Program-made: the position numbers and the translations under genes | The notes under the pieces: generated by a model | What the model saw: only the letters and a program-made list of their open reading frames with translations | The model's database searches: none | Told to the model about the DNA's origin: nothing | Shown: one piece after another, positions 20,281-31,052 of the stretch | Position numbering within the stretch: position 1 is the first letter of the stretch | How the letters are laid out: each line of letters starts with the position of its first letter | Source of the DNA: Cryomorphaceae bacterium | GTDB taxonomy: Bacteria > Bacteroidota > Bacteroidia > Flavobacteriales_D > Parvicellaceae | Length of the DNA: 64,000 nucleotides | NCBI GenBank assembly: GCA_905182525.1 | Contig: CAJJBV010000004.1 | Coordinates: forward strand, 1 to 64,000 | Direction: 5' to 3'

Positions 20281-23200
20281 GTGAATTATTGTAAAGCAAG
20301 TTTAATTTTCTTCATTTTTATTACTATTCAATCTTTTTCTCAAAAAGAATTTAGAATTGAAAGTGAAATTGAATATGAAATAGTTAAATGGACTAATGAT
20401 TCAGATACTAAATTAATATCACCTATTAAAGGCTACTTTGATCAGCTCTCTTTGCAACCCGTATTTCAGTACAAATTAAGTTTTGCAGATTATGAAGTTA
20501 AAAGTTTTGATTTTAGTGAAAGAGCCCTGACACAGAGTGAAATAAGTTCTTATAATGATGCAAAAATAACTAATAATTATAACATTTACTTTCGGAAACA
20601 GGAACAAAACTCAAAACAAAAAAACAGTCTTTTATTATTAAATTGTATAAGAAAAGTTAATAATCAACTATTTTTAATTACTGAATTTCAAATCAATTTA
20701 GAAAAATCATCAAATACTACGACTCCAAAGAAATCAACGTTTTCAAATCAATCAGTTTTAAATGATGGTTCTAGCTGGTTTAAACTTGGGAATTTCGAAG
20801 CTGGAATTTATAAAATTGATTATAACTTTTTAATAAATAATTCAATTATAGATGCAAATATTTCATCCAATAGTATCCACATATTTTCTAATAATTATGG
20901 TCTTTTAAGTACAATTAATGATGATTCTAGGCCTGACGATTTAAATCAACAATCAGTTTATATTTATGACGGTGGCGATGATATATTCTCACAAGGAGAT
21001 TATATTTTATTTTATCTAAATGGCTCTAATAGAGTTAATTGGAACGGGAAAAACTTTTTTCACACTAATCATATCTATTCTGATAGTGCATATTGTTTTT
21101 TGAATATTGATGATACAAGAGTATCAAATAGATTAGACAGCACTAATAATCTTAGTCAAAATTTTAATCAAACGATTACAAAATTTAAGGATTTTAAATA
21201 CTTAAATAATGATAAATTGAATTTATTAAAATCTGGATCTCAATGGTTTGGCGATATTTATGATTTAACAAACACTTATGATTATGCTTTCCCATTTAAT
21301 AATTGTTTGGACTCATCTCACATAAAGTTAAATTTAATGAGCAAATCGAACTATTCATTGGCTTATTTTTACCCTACTATATTTTCGTTAACAAGAACAG
21401 TTCCAATCCCTTCTTCAGGTCCATCATATTATGCAGATGTAGGAAAAATTGTTGTAGATGAGTTTGATGTTTTAAATAATCCAAATCTTCCTTACATACT
21501 TAATTTAGAGTATTTTAATAACAACGCACCTTCCTCTAAGGGTTATCTAGATTATATTGAAATCAATTGCGACAGAGCACTTTTTATTGATAATCAACAA
21601 TTCAACTTCAGAATTCCAAATTTTGGAACATCAAATAGTTATTCGAAAATAGTCTTAGAAAATTCAAACTCTGTTGATATGGTTTGGGATATTTCTAATA
21701 ATTCTGACATTAAAAATTTATCATTTTCAAAAAACAGCTCTCAATTATTCTTTCTTTCAAAAATAGATACACTCAGGCATTTTATTGCTGTTTCTGGATC
21801 AAACTTTCCAGTTCCAAAGTTTATAAAACGAGTTTTAAATCAAAATTTACATGGATTTGGCAAGAACAGATATGATAATCGTTTCGCCATCTGAGTTTTT
21901 ATCAGCAGCACAAGATTTAAAATTATTACATCAAAATGAAGGTTTAGAAGTTGTTTTAGTTACTGATGAGGAAATTTACAATGAATTTTCTGGAGGATTA
22001 CCAGATGCTTCAGCTATTAAACAATTTTTAAGAATGTTTTATGTCAGAGAAAATGGAAATCCAAATACAATTCCCAAATATTGCTTACTTTTTGGTGATG
22101 GAACATATGACAATAGAAATATTTTGGGCCATAATAAAAACTTATTACCAATTTTTGAATCTAGCGAATCTATAAGTGTTGTTAATACTTATGCTTCAGA
22201 TGATTATTTTGCAATTTTGTCAGATGGAGCATCTATGCAAAACACAGATTTTTTAAATATAGGTGTAGGAAGATTGGTAGTAAACAATTTAATTAGAAGC
22301 TAACGAAATGGTTCAAAAAATCAGAAATTATACTAAAGAAAATCAAAATTCTTCAAATAATTTAACTTGTAATAACAACTTAGCAAATAGTATTTATGGA
22401 GACTGGAGAAATAAAGTAGTTTTAGTAAGTGATGATGAGGACAATAACGCATATTTTAATGATATAGAAATCATGTCTTCAAAAATCTCTACAACCAAAC
22501 CCTCGGTAAACATCTCAAAAATTCATTCCGATGCATATGCCCAGCTATCAACAACTGTTGGAGAAAGAATTCCAGATGCAGCAGACGCAATTAATCAGAA
22601 AGTAAATAACGGAGCAATTTTGGTAAACTATATTGGTCATGGAGGTGAAACAGGATGGGCTCAAGAACAAATTTTAACAGTTCCTACTATTAAAGATTGG
22701 GACAATAATAAAGCAATGCCGGTATTTATGACTGCTACTTGTGAGTTTGGTAGATTTGATGACCACGACCGAGTTTCTGCTGGAGAATATATCCTCCTAA
22801 ATAAAAACGGCGGTGGGATAGGATTATTTACTACAACAAGATTAGTATATGCAACACCTAACGAATGGCTTAATAGATTCTTTTATGACACTGTTTTTGA
22901 TTTTGTAAATAATAAACCACAAAGGCTTGGAGATATTTATATGGGAACTAAAAATAAATTTGCTCAATTTAGTGCTGATAAAAATTATAGAAAATTTGCA
23001 CTTTTAGGCGATCCAGCAATTAAGTTTGCCTTGCCTGAATTTAAGGTTCAAATTGACTCTTTTAATACTGATACTATTAATGCATTAAGCGAAGTTGGTG
23101 TATATGGTCATTTAGATGATAATTTCGGGAATCAATTGACAAATTTTAATGGTAAAGTATATCTTACTTTTTATGATAAAAAATCATCTTTATCAACTCT

Positions 23201-24099
23201 TGGAACTAACTCTGGATCGGATAAGTTGTCTTTTGAAACATGGAAAAATATTATTTATAAAGGTAAGTCTACTGCAACAAATGGTAATTTCAGTTTTACT
23301 TTTAAAGTTCCTAAAGATATTAGCTATGAATACGGGTTTTCAAGAATGAGTTTATATGCAGAAGATGGGTCTATTGATGCTAATGGATATAACGAATCGC
23401 TTATCATTGGAGGAATTGAAAATAATGCAACAATTGATGAACAGGGTCCCCGAACTTGAAATATTTTTAAATGATGAGAATTTTGTTTCGGGTGGTATTT
23501 CTAATAGTGATCCACTTTTAATGGTTTCGGTTTTTGATGAAAATGGAATTAATACAGTTGGCAATGGAATAGGTCATGATATTGAGTTAGTTATTGATAA
23601 TAACTATAATAAATCTATTATTTTAAATGATTACTATGAATCCGATTTAGACACCTATAAAAGTGGTAAAATAAAATTTGAACTTAATGAGTTATCCCCG
23701 GGAGAGCATACTTTAAAAATTAAGGTTTGGGATAATTACAACAATTCATCCTCAAGAGAGCTAACTTTCGTTGTAGTTGAAGAAACTGAAATAAAATTAT
23801 CTCACGTTCTTAATTATCCAAATCCTTTCACTACTAAAACTGCATTTTTTTTCGAACATAATCAAAACTGCGATTTTTTAGACCTAAGTATAATAATTTA
23901 CTCTGTGACAGGTAGAGTAGTTAAAAGAATTAATAGAAGAATTCATAATGAGGGTTTTAGATCGGAAGGTGTTTTTTGGGATGGAAAAGATGATTTCAAC
24001 GAAACTTTGGCTAAGGGAGTTTACCTATATAACCTTAGTATAACTAACGAGCAAGGAATGAAAGCTGATAAAACACAAACTATGTTCCTTCTAAAATAA
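20281..24099 (+). CDS. porU: T9SS signal peptidase / sortase PorU (three frameshifts)
   Basis: The four frames join into one protein of about 1270 residues. It has a signal peptide (FFIFITIQSFSQ), a large N-terminal beta region, then a gingipain-type C25 peptidase domain. The catalytic His is in NYIGHGGETGWA (about residue 786) and the Cys in MTATCEFGRFD (about 820). It ends with its own C-terminal domain (NYPNPFTTKTAFFF ... KGVYLYNLSI). Breaks lie near 21865 (LHG/ARTDMIIVSP), 22290 (an extra A before GAAGCTAACGAA) and 23450 (CCCC for CCC). The last two are simple insertions. PorU cleaves the sorting domains of T9SS cargo and attaches it at the cell surface. GTG start at 20281; porV follows 60 bases downstream. 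Confidence 0.93.
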
Positions 24100-24122
24100 T
24101 TAATATCTAAATACTATTTATA

Positions 24123-24130
24123 TATATTTG
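24123..24130 (+). promoter_or_regulatory. Candidate -7 element for porV
   Basis: TATATTTG matches the Bacteroidetes TAnnTTTG consensus, 28 bases before the porV ATG in the porU-porV spacer. A matching -33 element is not obvious. It would allow porV transcription independent of porU. Confidence 0.4.
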
Positions 24131-24158
24131 TCGTTGGCACTTATCGTAATTTAAATAA

Positions 24159-25409
24159 ATGAGATTTAAAAAAATAAAAATATTGAAATTAGCTTTAATG
24201 AGTTTAGCTATTTTAATCTTTAGTAATTTAACATTTTCCCAAATATCTATCCAACAGTTAGGAGGAAGTGAAATTAATACCATAACAACAGCTGTCCCAT
24301 TTCTACTAATATCTCCAGATTCTAGGTCTGGTGCGATGGGGGATGCGGGAGTTGCTATTAGTCCAGATGCTAACGCTATTCATTGGAATCCTGCTAAATT
24401 AGTATTTATAGACCCAATGGATGATGTAGGTTTTTCTTTATCTTATTCTCCATGGTTGAGAGCACTTGTAAACGATATAAACTTAGTATACTTATCCGGA
24501 TACAAAAGAATTGATAGGTTTTCTACTGTAGGAGCTTCTTTAAGATACTTTTCTCTTGGAAATATAACTTTTACAGATGATTTTGGAACTACAATCAGAG
24601 ATTTTAAACCAAATGAACTTTCCCTAGATGTTGTCTACTCTAGAAAGTTAAGTGATAATTTTTCAGCAGGTTTATCCGCTAGATATATTTATTCTAATTT
24701 AACTGGTGGCGTTACTAGTGGTGGTGCAGATACTAAGCCTGGCCAAAGTGTTGCTACTGATTTATCACTTTATTATATCACTAACTCTTTTAGATTAGCT
24801 GATAAACCTTCTAGTATTGCTTTTGGAACAAACATTTCAAATATTGGAGCTAAAATTAGTTATACCGAAGCAGCTAATTCAGACTTCATTCCAACTAATT
24901 TAAGACTAGGAACTACTCTTAATATGGAATTAGACGAATTTAATAAGTTTTCTTTTTCCATTGATGCTAATAAATTACTTGTTCCAACTAATCCGGAAAC
25001 GGAACCTGGTACTACAACAATTGTTTCGGGTAGAGATAATAATGTAGGGCCAGCTACTGGCATATTTGGTTCATTTAATGATGCCCCTGGAAATGTTTTA
25101 TTAGATGATAATGGGGATTATTATGTAGAAAAAGGATCTATACTTAAAGAAGAGCTCAATGAAATTAACTTATCATTTGGAGCCGAGTTTTTATATAGTG
25201 AAGTTTTTGCTTTAAGGGCAGGCTATTTTTACGAGCATCCAACCAAAGGTAATAGAAGATTTTTATCCTTTGGAGCAGGTGTTAAATATAATGTTTTAGA
25301 ATTAGATTTGTCTTATATATTAGCACTTACTCAACAAAGTCCTTTAGCAAATACCATTAGATTTTCTATAAAGTTAAATATGGGTTCAACTGCTAAATCA
25401 GAAGAATGA
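24159..25409 (+). CDS. porV: T9SS outer-membrane protein PorV
   Basis: A 416-residue outer-membrane beta-barrel of the FadL-like PorV/LptO family. A signal peptide (LALMSLAILIFSNLTFSQ) is followed by the hallmark AVPFLLISPDSRSGAMGDAG (about 45-64), then SPDANAIHWNPAKL. The C-terminal strand is NTIRFSIKLNM. PorV shuttles sorting-domain cargo from the translocon to the PorU attachment complex. Its place directly after porU is conserved in flavobacteria. The stop overlaps the next gene by 4 bases. Confidence 0.95.
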   Translation: MRFKKIKILKLALMSLAILIFSNLTFSQISIQQLGGSEINTITTAVPFLLISPDSRSGAMGDAGVAISPDANAIHWNPAKLVFIDPMDDVGFSLSYSPWLRALVNDINLVYLSGYKRIDRFSTVGASLRYFSLGNITFTDDFGTTIRDFKPNELSLDVVYSRKLSDNFSAGLSARYIYSNLTGGVTSGGADTKPGQSVATDLSLYYITNSFRLADKPSSIAFGTNISNIGAKISYTEAANSDFIPTNLRLGTTLNMELDEFNKFSFSIDANKLLVPTNPETEPGTTTIVSGRDNNVGPATGIFGSFNDAPGNVLLDDNGDYYVEKGSILKEELNEINLSFGAEFLYSEVFALRAGYFYEHPTKGNRRFLSFGAGVKYNVLELDLSYILALTQQSPLANTIRFSIKLNMGSTAKSEE

Positions 25410-25894
25410 TCAAGAAATTAGATTTCTCTTATAATTCATATGAATCTATAAACGAACTTAATTCAAAGGATCAAAAATTATTAAAATCAGCTGAGCAAAT
25501 TCTTGAAAAATCTTATTCTGTTTATTCGGGCTTTAGTGTTGGTGCAGCAGCATTACTAAGCAATGGAGAGATAGTTTGTGCAAATAATCAAGAAAACGTT
25601 GCATACCCTTCATCAATGTGTGCAGAAAGAGTTCTTTTTTATTATTGTAAGTCAAATTTTCCTGATTGTATTATTGAAAAAGTAGCAATCACTGTTAAAG
25701 CAGTTGAGAAAATAATTGATGAACCAATTTCCCCATGCGGAGCGTGCAGACAAGTAATGTTTGAGTATGAGAATAATCAAGATAAAAAGATTAAAATACT
25801 ACTTAAAGGTGAGGTAGGAAATGTATATGAAATAGACAGTATTACAGATTTACTTCCATTAGGTTTTCAGACTGATGTTCTAAAACGTTATTAA
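25406..25894 (+). CDS. cdd: Cytidine deaminase
   Basis: A 162-residue zinc-dependent deaminase converting cytidine and deoxycytidine to uridine forms in pyrimidine salvage. It is of the three-cysteine tetrameric type: SSMCAERVLF (Cys ligand and catalytic Glu, about residues 70-79) and SPCGACRQVMFEY (about 110-122). The ATG overlaps the porV stop, so it is probably translated from the same message. Confidence 0.93.
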   Translation: MIKKLDFSYNSYESINELNSKDQKLLKSAEQILEKSYSVYSGFSVGAAALLSNGEIVCANNQENVAYPSSMCAERVLFYYCKSNFPDCIIEKVAITVKAVEKIIDEPISPCGACRQVMFEYENNQDKKIKILLKGEVGNVYEIDSITDLLPLGFQTDVLKRY

Positions 25895-25931
25895 AATTCA
25901 TTCGAAAACTTAAATTTCTTTTCATATATAC

Positions 25932-25939
25932 TATATTTG
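25932..25939 (+). promoter_or_regulatory. Candidate -7 element for pdhA
   Basis: TATATTTG fits TAnnTTTG, 16 bases before the pdhA ATG. The -33 region is weak (A/T-rich, no clear TTG at the usual spacing). Confidence 0.45.
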
Positions 25940-25955
25940 TTGAAAATATTTTGAT

Positions 25956-26993
25956 ATGTCTACAACAACCATAGAAAAACCATTAAAAAATAAATCTAAA
26001 GAAGTCTTGAACTTTTCTAAAAAACAATATTTAAAATGGTATAAAGACATGCTTCTTATGCGTAAAATTGAAGAGCGCATAGGGCATCTATACATTCAAC
26101 AAAAATTTGGTGGTTTTTGTCATTTATATATTGGACAAGAGGCTGTTGTTGCCGGAACTGCTTCCGCTTGTGCTAAAGAAGATAAACATATTACAGCCTA
26201 CAGAGATCATGCTCATCCAATTGCTTTAGGTGTTCATCCTAAATATATGGTGGCTGAATTATATGGCAAGAAAACGGGAATGTCTAAAGGAAAAGGTGGT
26301 TCCATGCATATGTTTAATAAAGAAGTTAATTTAATGGGCGGCCACGGAATAGTTGGAGCGCAAATCCCAATGGGTGCTGGAATTGCTTTTGCAGATCAGT
26401 ACAAAGGGAATAAAGGGGTTACTTACTGTTCTTTTGGAGATGGTGCTGCTAGACAAGGCGCTTTGCATGAAACATTTAATATGGCAATGATGTGGAAATT
26501 ACCGGTAGTGTTTATAATTGAAAATAATAATTATGCCATGGGAACATCTGTAAAAAGAACTACAAATGTTGAAGACATGAGTGAGATTGGTAAATCTTAT
26601 CATATGCCGTCTTTTGTTGTTGATGGAATGTCGGTTGAAGCTGTACATAATGCAATTGAGGAAGCATCTCAAAGAGCAAGGGATGGAGAAGGTCCAACTT
26701 TATTGGACATAAGAACTTACAGATATAAAGGACATTCAATGTCTGATCCACAAAAGTATAGAACTAAAGATGAAGTTGAAGATTTTAAAGATAAAGATCC
26801 AGTATCTCAAGTACTAGATACTATTATGAGTAATAAACTAGCATCAGAATCAGACATTAAGAAAATTCAACAGGACGTTAAAGATCTAGTAGACGAATCA
26901 ATTAAATTTGCAGAAGAATCTCCAGAATTAGAACCACATGAACTATATGAAGATGTGTATATGCAAAAAGATTATCCATTTATTAAAGACTAA
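25956..26993 (+). CDS. pdhA: Pyruvate dehydrogenase E1 component, alpha subunit
   Basis: A 345-residue thiamine-diphosphate enzyme subunit. The TPP-binding motif GDGAARQGALHETFNMA begins at about residue 161 and closes with IIENNNYAMGT. The phosphorylation-loop-like YRYKGHSMSDPQKYR follows. It decarboxylates pyruvate together with the beta subunit and passes the acetyl group to E2. The E2 gene follows 5 bases later. The E1-beta gene is not in this window, a split arrangement also seen in other flavobacteria. Confidence 0.95.
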   Translation: MSTTTIEKPLKNKSKEVLNFSKKQYLKWYKDMLLMRKIEERIGHLYIQQKFGGFCHLYIGQEAVVAGTASACAKEDKHITAYRDHAHPIALGVHPKYMVAELYGKKTGMSKGKGGSMHMFNKEVNLMGGHGIVGAQIPMGAGIAFADQYKGNKGVTYCSFGDGAARQGALHETFNMAMMWKLPVVFIIENNNYAMGTSVKRTTNVEDMSEIGKSYHMPSFVVDGMSVEAVHNAIEEASQRARDGEGPTLLDIRTYRYKGHSMSDPQKYRTKDEVEDFKDKDPVSQVLDTIMSNKLASESDIKKIQQDVKDLVDESIKFAEESPELEPHELYEDVYMQKDYPFIKD

Positions 26994-26998
26994 ATTTT

Positions 26999-28280
26999 AT
27001 GGCTGAGATTGTTAGGATGCCCAAACTGAGTGATACCATGACCGAGGGAGTGGTTGCAGAGTGGCACAAAAAAGTAGGTGATAATATTGAAAGTGGCGAA
27101 TTATTAGCTGAAATTGAAACTGATAAAGCTACCATGGAATTTGAATCCTTCCAAGAGGGAGTTTTATTGCATATTGGTGTGCAAAAAGGAGATACTGCTC
27201 CAGTTGACTCTATTTTAGCAATTCTTGGTGAAAAAGGGGAAGATATAGCAAAGTTACTTGAAGAAGAAAAAAGTACTAATGCCAAAGTAGATGAAAAAGA
27301 GATTGAAAAACCTGACAGAAATAAAAGTTGAACCACTTAAAGATAATTTTGTTCAGCCATCTATCCCTGTAGCCCAACCAGCTTCTAATACAGTGATTAC
27401 TACCAAAAATTTTCCTTCTGCAGAATCAAATAGTGATATAGATGTTAAAGCATCGCCTTTAGCAAAAAAACTTGCAGATGAAAAAGGAATTAATTTGAAA
27501 TTTGTAAATGGAACTGGTACTGAAGGCCGAATAATAAAAAGAGACATTGATAATTTTCAGGGAAAATCAATTGTAAGTGGACAGGAATCTTTTCAAGATG
27601 AGCCAGTGTCCCAAATGAGAAAGGTTATTGCCCAAAGATTAGCTGAAAGTAAATTTACTGCTCCTCATTTTTATTTAACAGTTTCAATTGATATGGATAA
27701 TGCCATTCAGGCAAGAAAATCAATTAATAGCTCAATAAGCCCATCAAAAATTTCTTTTAATGATTTTGTTGTGAAAGCAGTTGCAGCTTCTTTAATTGAT
27801 CATCCTAAGGTAAATGCTTCTTGGTATGGCGATTTTATAAGGTACAATAAACACGTACATATTGGTGTAGCTGTTGCAGTAGACGATGGTCTTTTAGTCC
27901 CCGTTGTAAGATTTGCCAACGAAAAATCATTGACTCAAATTGGAGATGAAGTTAAATTACTTGCTCAAAAAGCTAAAGATAAAAAGCTTCAACCAGAAGA
28001 ATGGGAGGGTAATACTTTTACAATTTCAAATCTTGGAATGTTTGGTATTGATGAATTTACAGCAATAATTAACACTCCAGATGCCTGTATTTTAGCAATT
28101 GGTGGAATTCAGCAGGTTCCTGTAGTCAAAAATGGAGAAATTGTTCCTGGTAACACTATGAAAGTTACACTAAGCTGTGATCATAGAGTGGTAGATGGAG
28201 CAGTTGGATCATCATTTTTAAATACTTTTAAAAACTATTTAGAAAATCCAGTTTTATTACTTGGCAAGGATTCAATTTAG
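26999..28280 (+). CDS. pdhC: Dihydrolipoamide acetyltransferase, pyruvate dehydrogenase E2 (one frameshift)
   Basis: The N-terminal lipoyl domain carries the lipoylated Lys in ETDKATME (K43). The second frame holds the peripheral-subunit-binding domain (ASPLAKKLADEKGINL ... GRIIKRDI) and the catalytic domain (FTISNLGMFGIDEF; SCDHRVVDGA with active-site His). The two frames overlap at 27291-27331 and join inside the charged linker after DEKEIEKP, so a single indel is inferred. It transfers acetyl groups from lipoate to CoA and forms the complex core. Co-transcribed with pdhA. Confidence 0.93.
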
Positions 28281-28330
28281 TCCTTAATATCTATTTATTT
28301 ATTATATTTCATAGATGAAACTAACATGGT

Positions 28331-30430
28331 TTGTCATTGAATAACGATGTATTAAATACTCCGATTGAGTTTCTTAAAGGTGTAGGCCCTAAAAGAGCTG
28401 ACATTTTGAAAAGTGAGTTGGCCATATACACTTTTAGAGATTTACTTGATCACTTCCCATTTAGGTACGTAGACCGTTCAAAAACTGTTCCCGTAAAAAA
28501 TATCTTAGAATCTCAAGGAAGTGTTCAAATTTCTGTTACCATCAAGGATGTTAAAGAACTTGGACAACCAAGAAAAAAGCGACTTTTAGTTTCTGCTTAT
28601 GACGATTCTGGAACTGTTCAATTGGTTTGGTTTAAGGGCATTAAGTGGATAAAACCAACTATTAAAATTGGTCATCAGTATGTTGTTTTTGGTAAGCCAA
28701 CATCATATGGTGGTTCTTTTAATTTTAATCATCCAGAAATGGAGTTAGAAGAAAAAAACAAGTCTAAAATTGGCAATCTTCAGCCTGTATATCATTCAAC
28801 AGAAAAACTTACTGCATTTGGCCTGCATTCCAAAGGAATGGAAAATTTAATGAGGAATTTAATGCCCCAGGTTTTAAAATACATTCCTCAAACTTTATCA
28901 AACAAAATAGAGCAAAAAAATCACTTTCCCTCTATTAATCAAGCCTATGAAAATATTCATTTTCCAAAAGAAAAATTATTTCTTCAAAAATCAATTCTCA
29001 GGTTAAAATATGAAGAACTATTTTTTCTGCAACTGAGTATGACAAGGCAAAAAATAAACACTAGAAATAAATTAAAAGGGTTTATTTTCAAATATGTTGG
29101 AGATAATTTTAATGACTTTTTTAAAAAACACTTGCCATTTGAACTAACTGGTGCTCAGAAAAGGGTTGTAAAAGAAATTCGTAAAGACTTAGGGGCAGGT
29201 GTACATATGAATAGACTGCTTCAGGGAGACGTTGGTAGCGGAAAAACACTTGTTGCAGTTTTAACTATTTTACTCTCTATTGATAACGGATTTCAGTCTT
29301 GTTTAATGGCACCTACAGAGATTTTAGCAAATCAGCATTATAAGTCAATAGTAAATTTCCTAGGTCCATTGGGGATAAAAGTATCTTTATTAACTGGCTC
29401 AGTAAAAAAATCCGATCGTAAAATTATTCACGAGTCTTTAGAAAATGGATCCTTAAATGTACTTGTTGGAACTCATGCACTTTTAGAAGATAAAGTGAAG
29501 TTTAAAAATCTAGGCCTAGCTGTTATCGATGAGCAACATAGATTTGGTGTAGCACAAAGAGCTAAACTCTGGAAAAAAAATACTCAACCTCCTCATGTTT
29601 TAGTGATGACAGCGACACCAATTCCAAGAACACTAGCGATGACTTTTTATGGTGACTTAGATGTTTCTGTTATAGATGAATTACCACCGGGAAGAAAACC
29701 AATTAATACAACCCATAAATTTGACTCAAGTAGGCTTAAAGTTTTTCAGTTTATCGAAGATGAAATAAAAAAGGGACATCAAGTATATATTGTTTATCCT
29801 CTTATTGAAGAATCTGAAAAGTTAGATTATAAAGATTTAATGGATGGATATGAGAGTATTGTAAGAAGATTTCCATTGCCAAATTACCAAGTAAGTATTG
29901 TTCATGGAAAGATGAAGCCTGAAGCTAAAGAATATGAAATGAATCAGTTTGTAAGTGGCAAAACACAAATTATGGTTGCAACAACTGTTATTGAAGTTGG
30001 GGTAGACGTCCCTAATGCTTCACTGATGATTATAGAAAGTGCAGAAAAATTTGGGTTGTCTCAACTTCATCAATTAAGAGGACGGGTTGGAAGAGGAGCA
30101 GAAAAATCATATTGTATATTAATGAGTGGTTATAAGCTCTCTAAAGAAGCAAAAATTAGACTTGAAACTATGGTTAGAACCACTGATGGATTTGAAATAT
30201 CAGAACAAGATTTAAAAATTAGAGGGCCCGGTGATATTATGGGCACACAGCAAAGTGGTGTTTTGGATTTTAAGCTTGCAGATCTTGCTAGAGATGGCCA
30301 AATTGTTCAATTATCGAAAATTGATGTAGATCAAATACTTAAAGAAGATGTAAATATTTCTAAGTCCGGAAAATGCATCTATAAAAAGAGAATTAATCCG
30401 TCAAATGAAATTAAAACCAAATTGGAGTAA
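28331..30430 (+). CDS. recG: ATP-dependent DNA helicase RecG
   Basis: A 699-residue branch-migration helicase that remodels stalled forks and Holliday junctions. It has the N-terminal wedge/OB region, Walker A GDVGSGKT (about 299-306), motif II DEQH (about 399-402), TATPIPRTLAMT, and the C-terminal TATTVIEVGVDVPNA and QLRGRVGRG motifs. The only in-frame start before the conserved N-terminus is TTG at 28331, because a stop lies 9 bases upstream in frame. An ATG at 28326 is in another frame and hits a stop at once, so either TTG is used or one base is wrong here. Confidence 0.95.
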   Translation: MSLNNDVLNTPIEFLKGVGPKRADILKSELAIYTFRDLLDHFPFRYVDRSKTVPVKNILESQGSVQISVTIKDVKELGQPRKKRLLVSAYDDSGTVQLVWFKGIKWIKPTIKIGHQYVVFGKPTSYGGSFNFNHPEMELEEKNKSKIGNLQPVYHSTEKLTAFGLHSKGMENLMRNLMPQVLKYIPQTLSNKIEQKNHFPSINQAYENIHFPKEKLFLQKSILRLKYEELFFLQLSMTRQKINTRNKLKGFIFKYVGDNFNDFFKKHLPFELTGAQKRVVKEIRKDLGAGVHMNRLLQGDVGSGKTLVAVLTILLSIDNGFQSCLMAPTEILANQHYKSIVNFLGPLGIKVSLLTGSVKKSDRKIIHESLENGSLNVLVGTHALLEDKVKFKNLGLAVIDEQHRFGVAQRAKLWKKNTQPPHVLVMTATPIPRTLAMTFYGDLDVSVIDELPPGRKPINTTHKFDSSRLKVFQFIEDEIKKGHQVYIVYPLIEESEKLDYKDLMDGYESIVRRFPLPNYQVSIVHGKMKPEAKEYEMNQFVSGKTQIMVATTVIEVGVDVPNASLMIIESAEKFGLSQLHQLRGRVGRGAEKSYCILMSGYKLSKEAKIRLETMVRTTDGFEISEQDLKIRGPGDIMGTQQSGVLDFKLADLARDGQIVQLSKIDVDQILKEDVNISKSGKCIYKKRINPSNEIKTKLE

Positions 30431-30459
30431 TATTAGTTAATCACTATTTGAACATTTCC

Positions 30460-30467
30460 TATATTTG
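30460..30467 (+). promoter_or_regulatory. Candidate -7 element for efp
   Basis: TATATTTG matches TAnnTTTG, 18 bases before the efp ATG in the recG-efp spacer. A second TATTTG lies 10 bases further upstream. No clear -33 box. Confidence 0.45.
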
Positions 30468-30485
30468 TTTTTTTAAAAATTATAT

Positions 30486-31052
30486 ATGGCATCAACTTCT
30501 GAAATAAAAAATGGATTGTGTATTAAGCATAATCATAAATTAATGCAAGTCATAGAATTTCAACACGTGAAACCAGGTAAAGGTCCAGCATTTGTGAGAA
30601 CTAAAATGAAAGGTATTGAGGATGGCAGAGTTTTAGACCATACTTTTCCATCTGGACATAAAATTGAGATTGTTAGGATTGAAAACAGATCCTATCAATA
30701 TTTATATAAGCAAGATGATGGCTATCATTTTATGAACACTCAAAATTTTGAACAAATTTTTTTAGAATCTCATATGATTGATAAGCCAGACTTTTTAAAA
30801 GAAGGTATAATTTGTACTGTAATTTTCCATGCAGAAGAAGAATTGCCATTGTTAGTTGAGCAGCCTCAATTTCTTCAGGCTGAGGTCACTTACACCGAAC
30901 CTGGAGTTAAGGGTGATACAGCCACTAATGCAATGAAGCCAGCTACTATTGATACCGGAGCCGAAGTTAAAGTTCCGTTATTTATTAATAATGGAGACAT
31001 GATAAAAGTTGATATTCAGAAAAGTATGTATGTAGAAAGAGTCAAGTTATGA
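30486..31052 (+). CDS. efp: Elongation factor P
   Basis: A 188-residue translation factor that relieves ribosome stalling at polyproline stretches. Three beta-barrel domains are expected. The acceptor loop HVKPGKGPAFVR places the tip Lys at K32, a lysine type as in EpmA- or 5-aminopentanol-modified EF-P. The C-terminal motif EPGVKGDTATNAMKPATIDTG is typical. No modification gene is adjacent. The stop overlaps the next gene by 4 bases. Confidence 0.96.
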   Translation: MASTSEIKNGLCIKHNHKLMQVIEFQHVKPGKGPAFVRTKMKGIEDGRVLDHTFPSGHKIEIVRIENRSYQYLYKQDDGYHFMNTQNFEQIFLESHMIDKPDFLKEGIICTVIFHAEEELPLLVEQPQFLQAEVTYTEPGVKGDTATNAMKPATIDTGAEVKVPLFINNGDMIKVDIQKSMYVERVKL

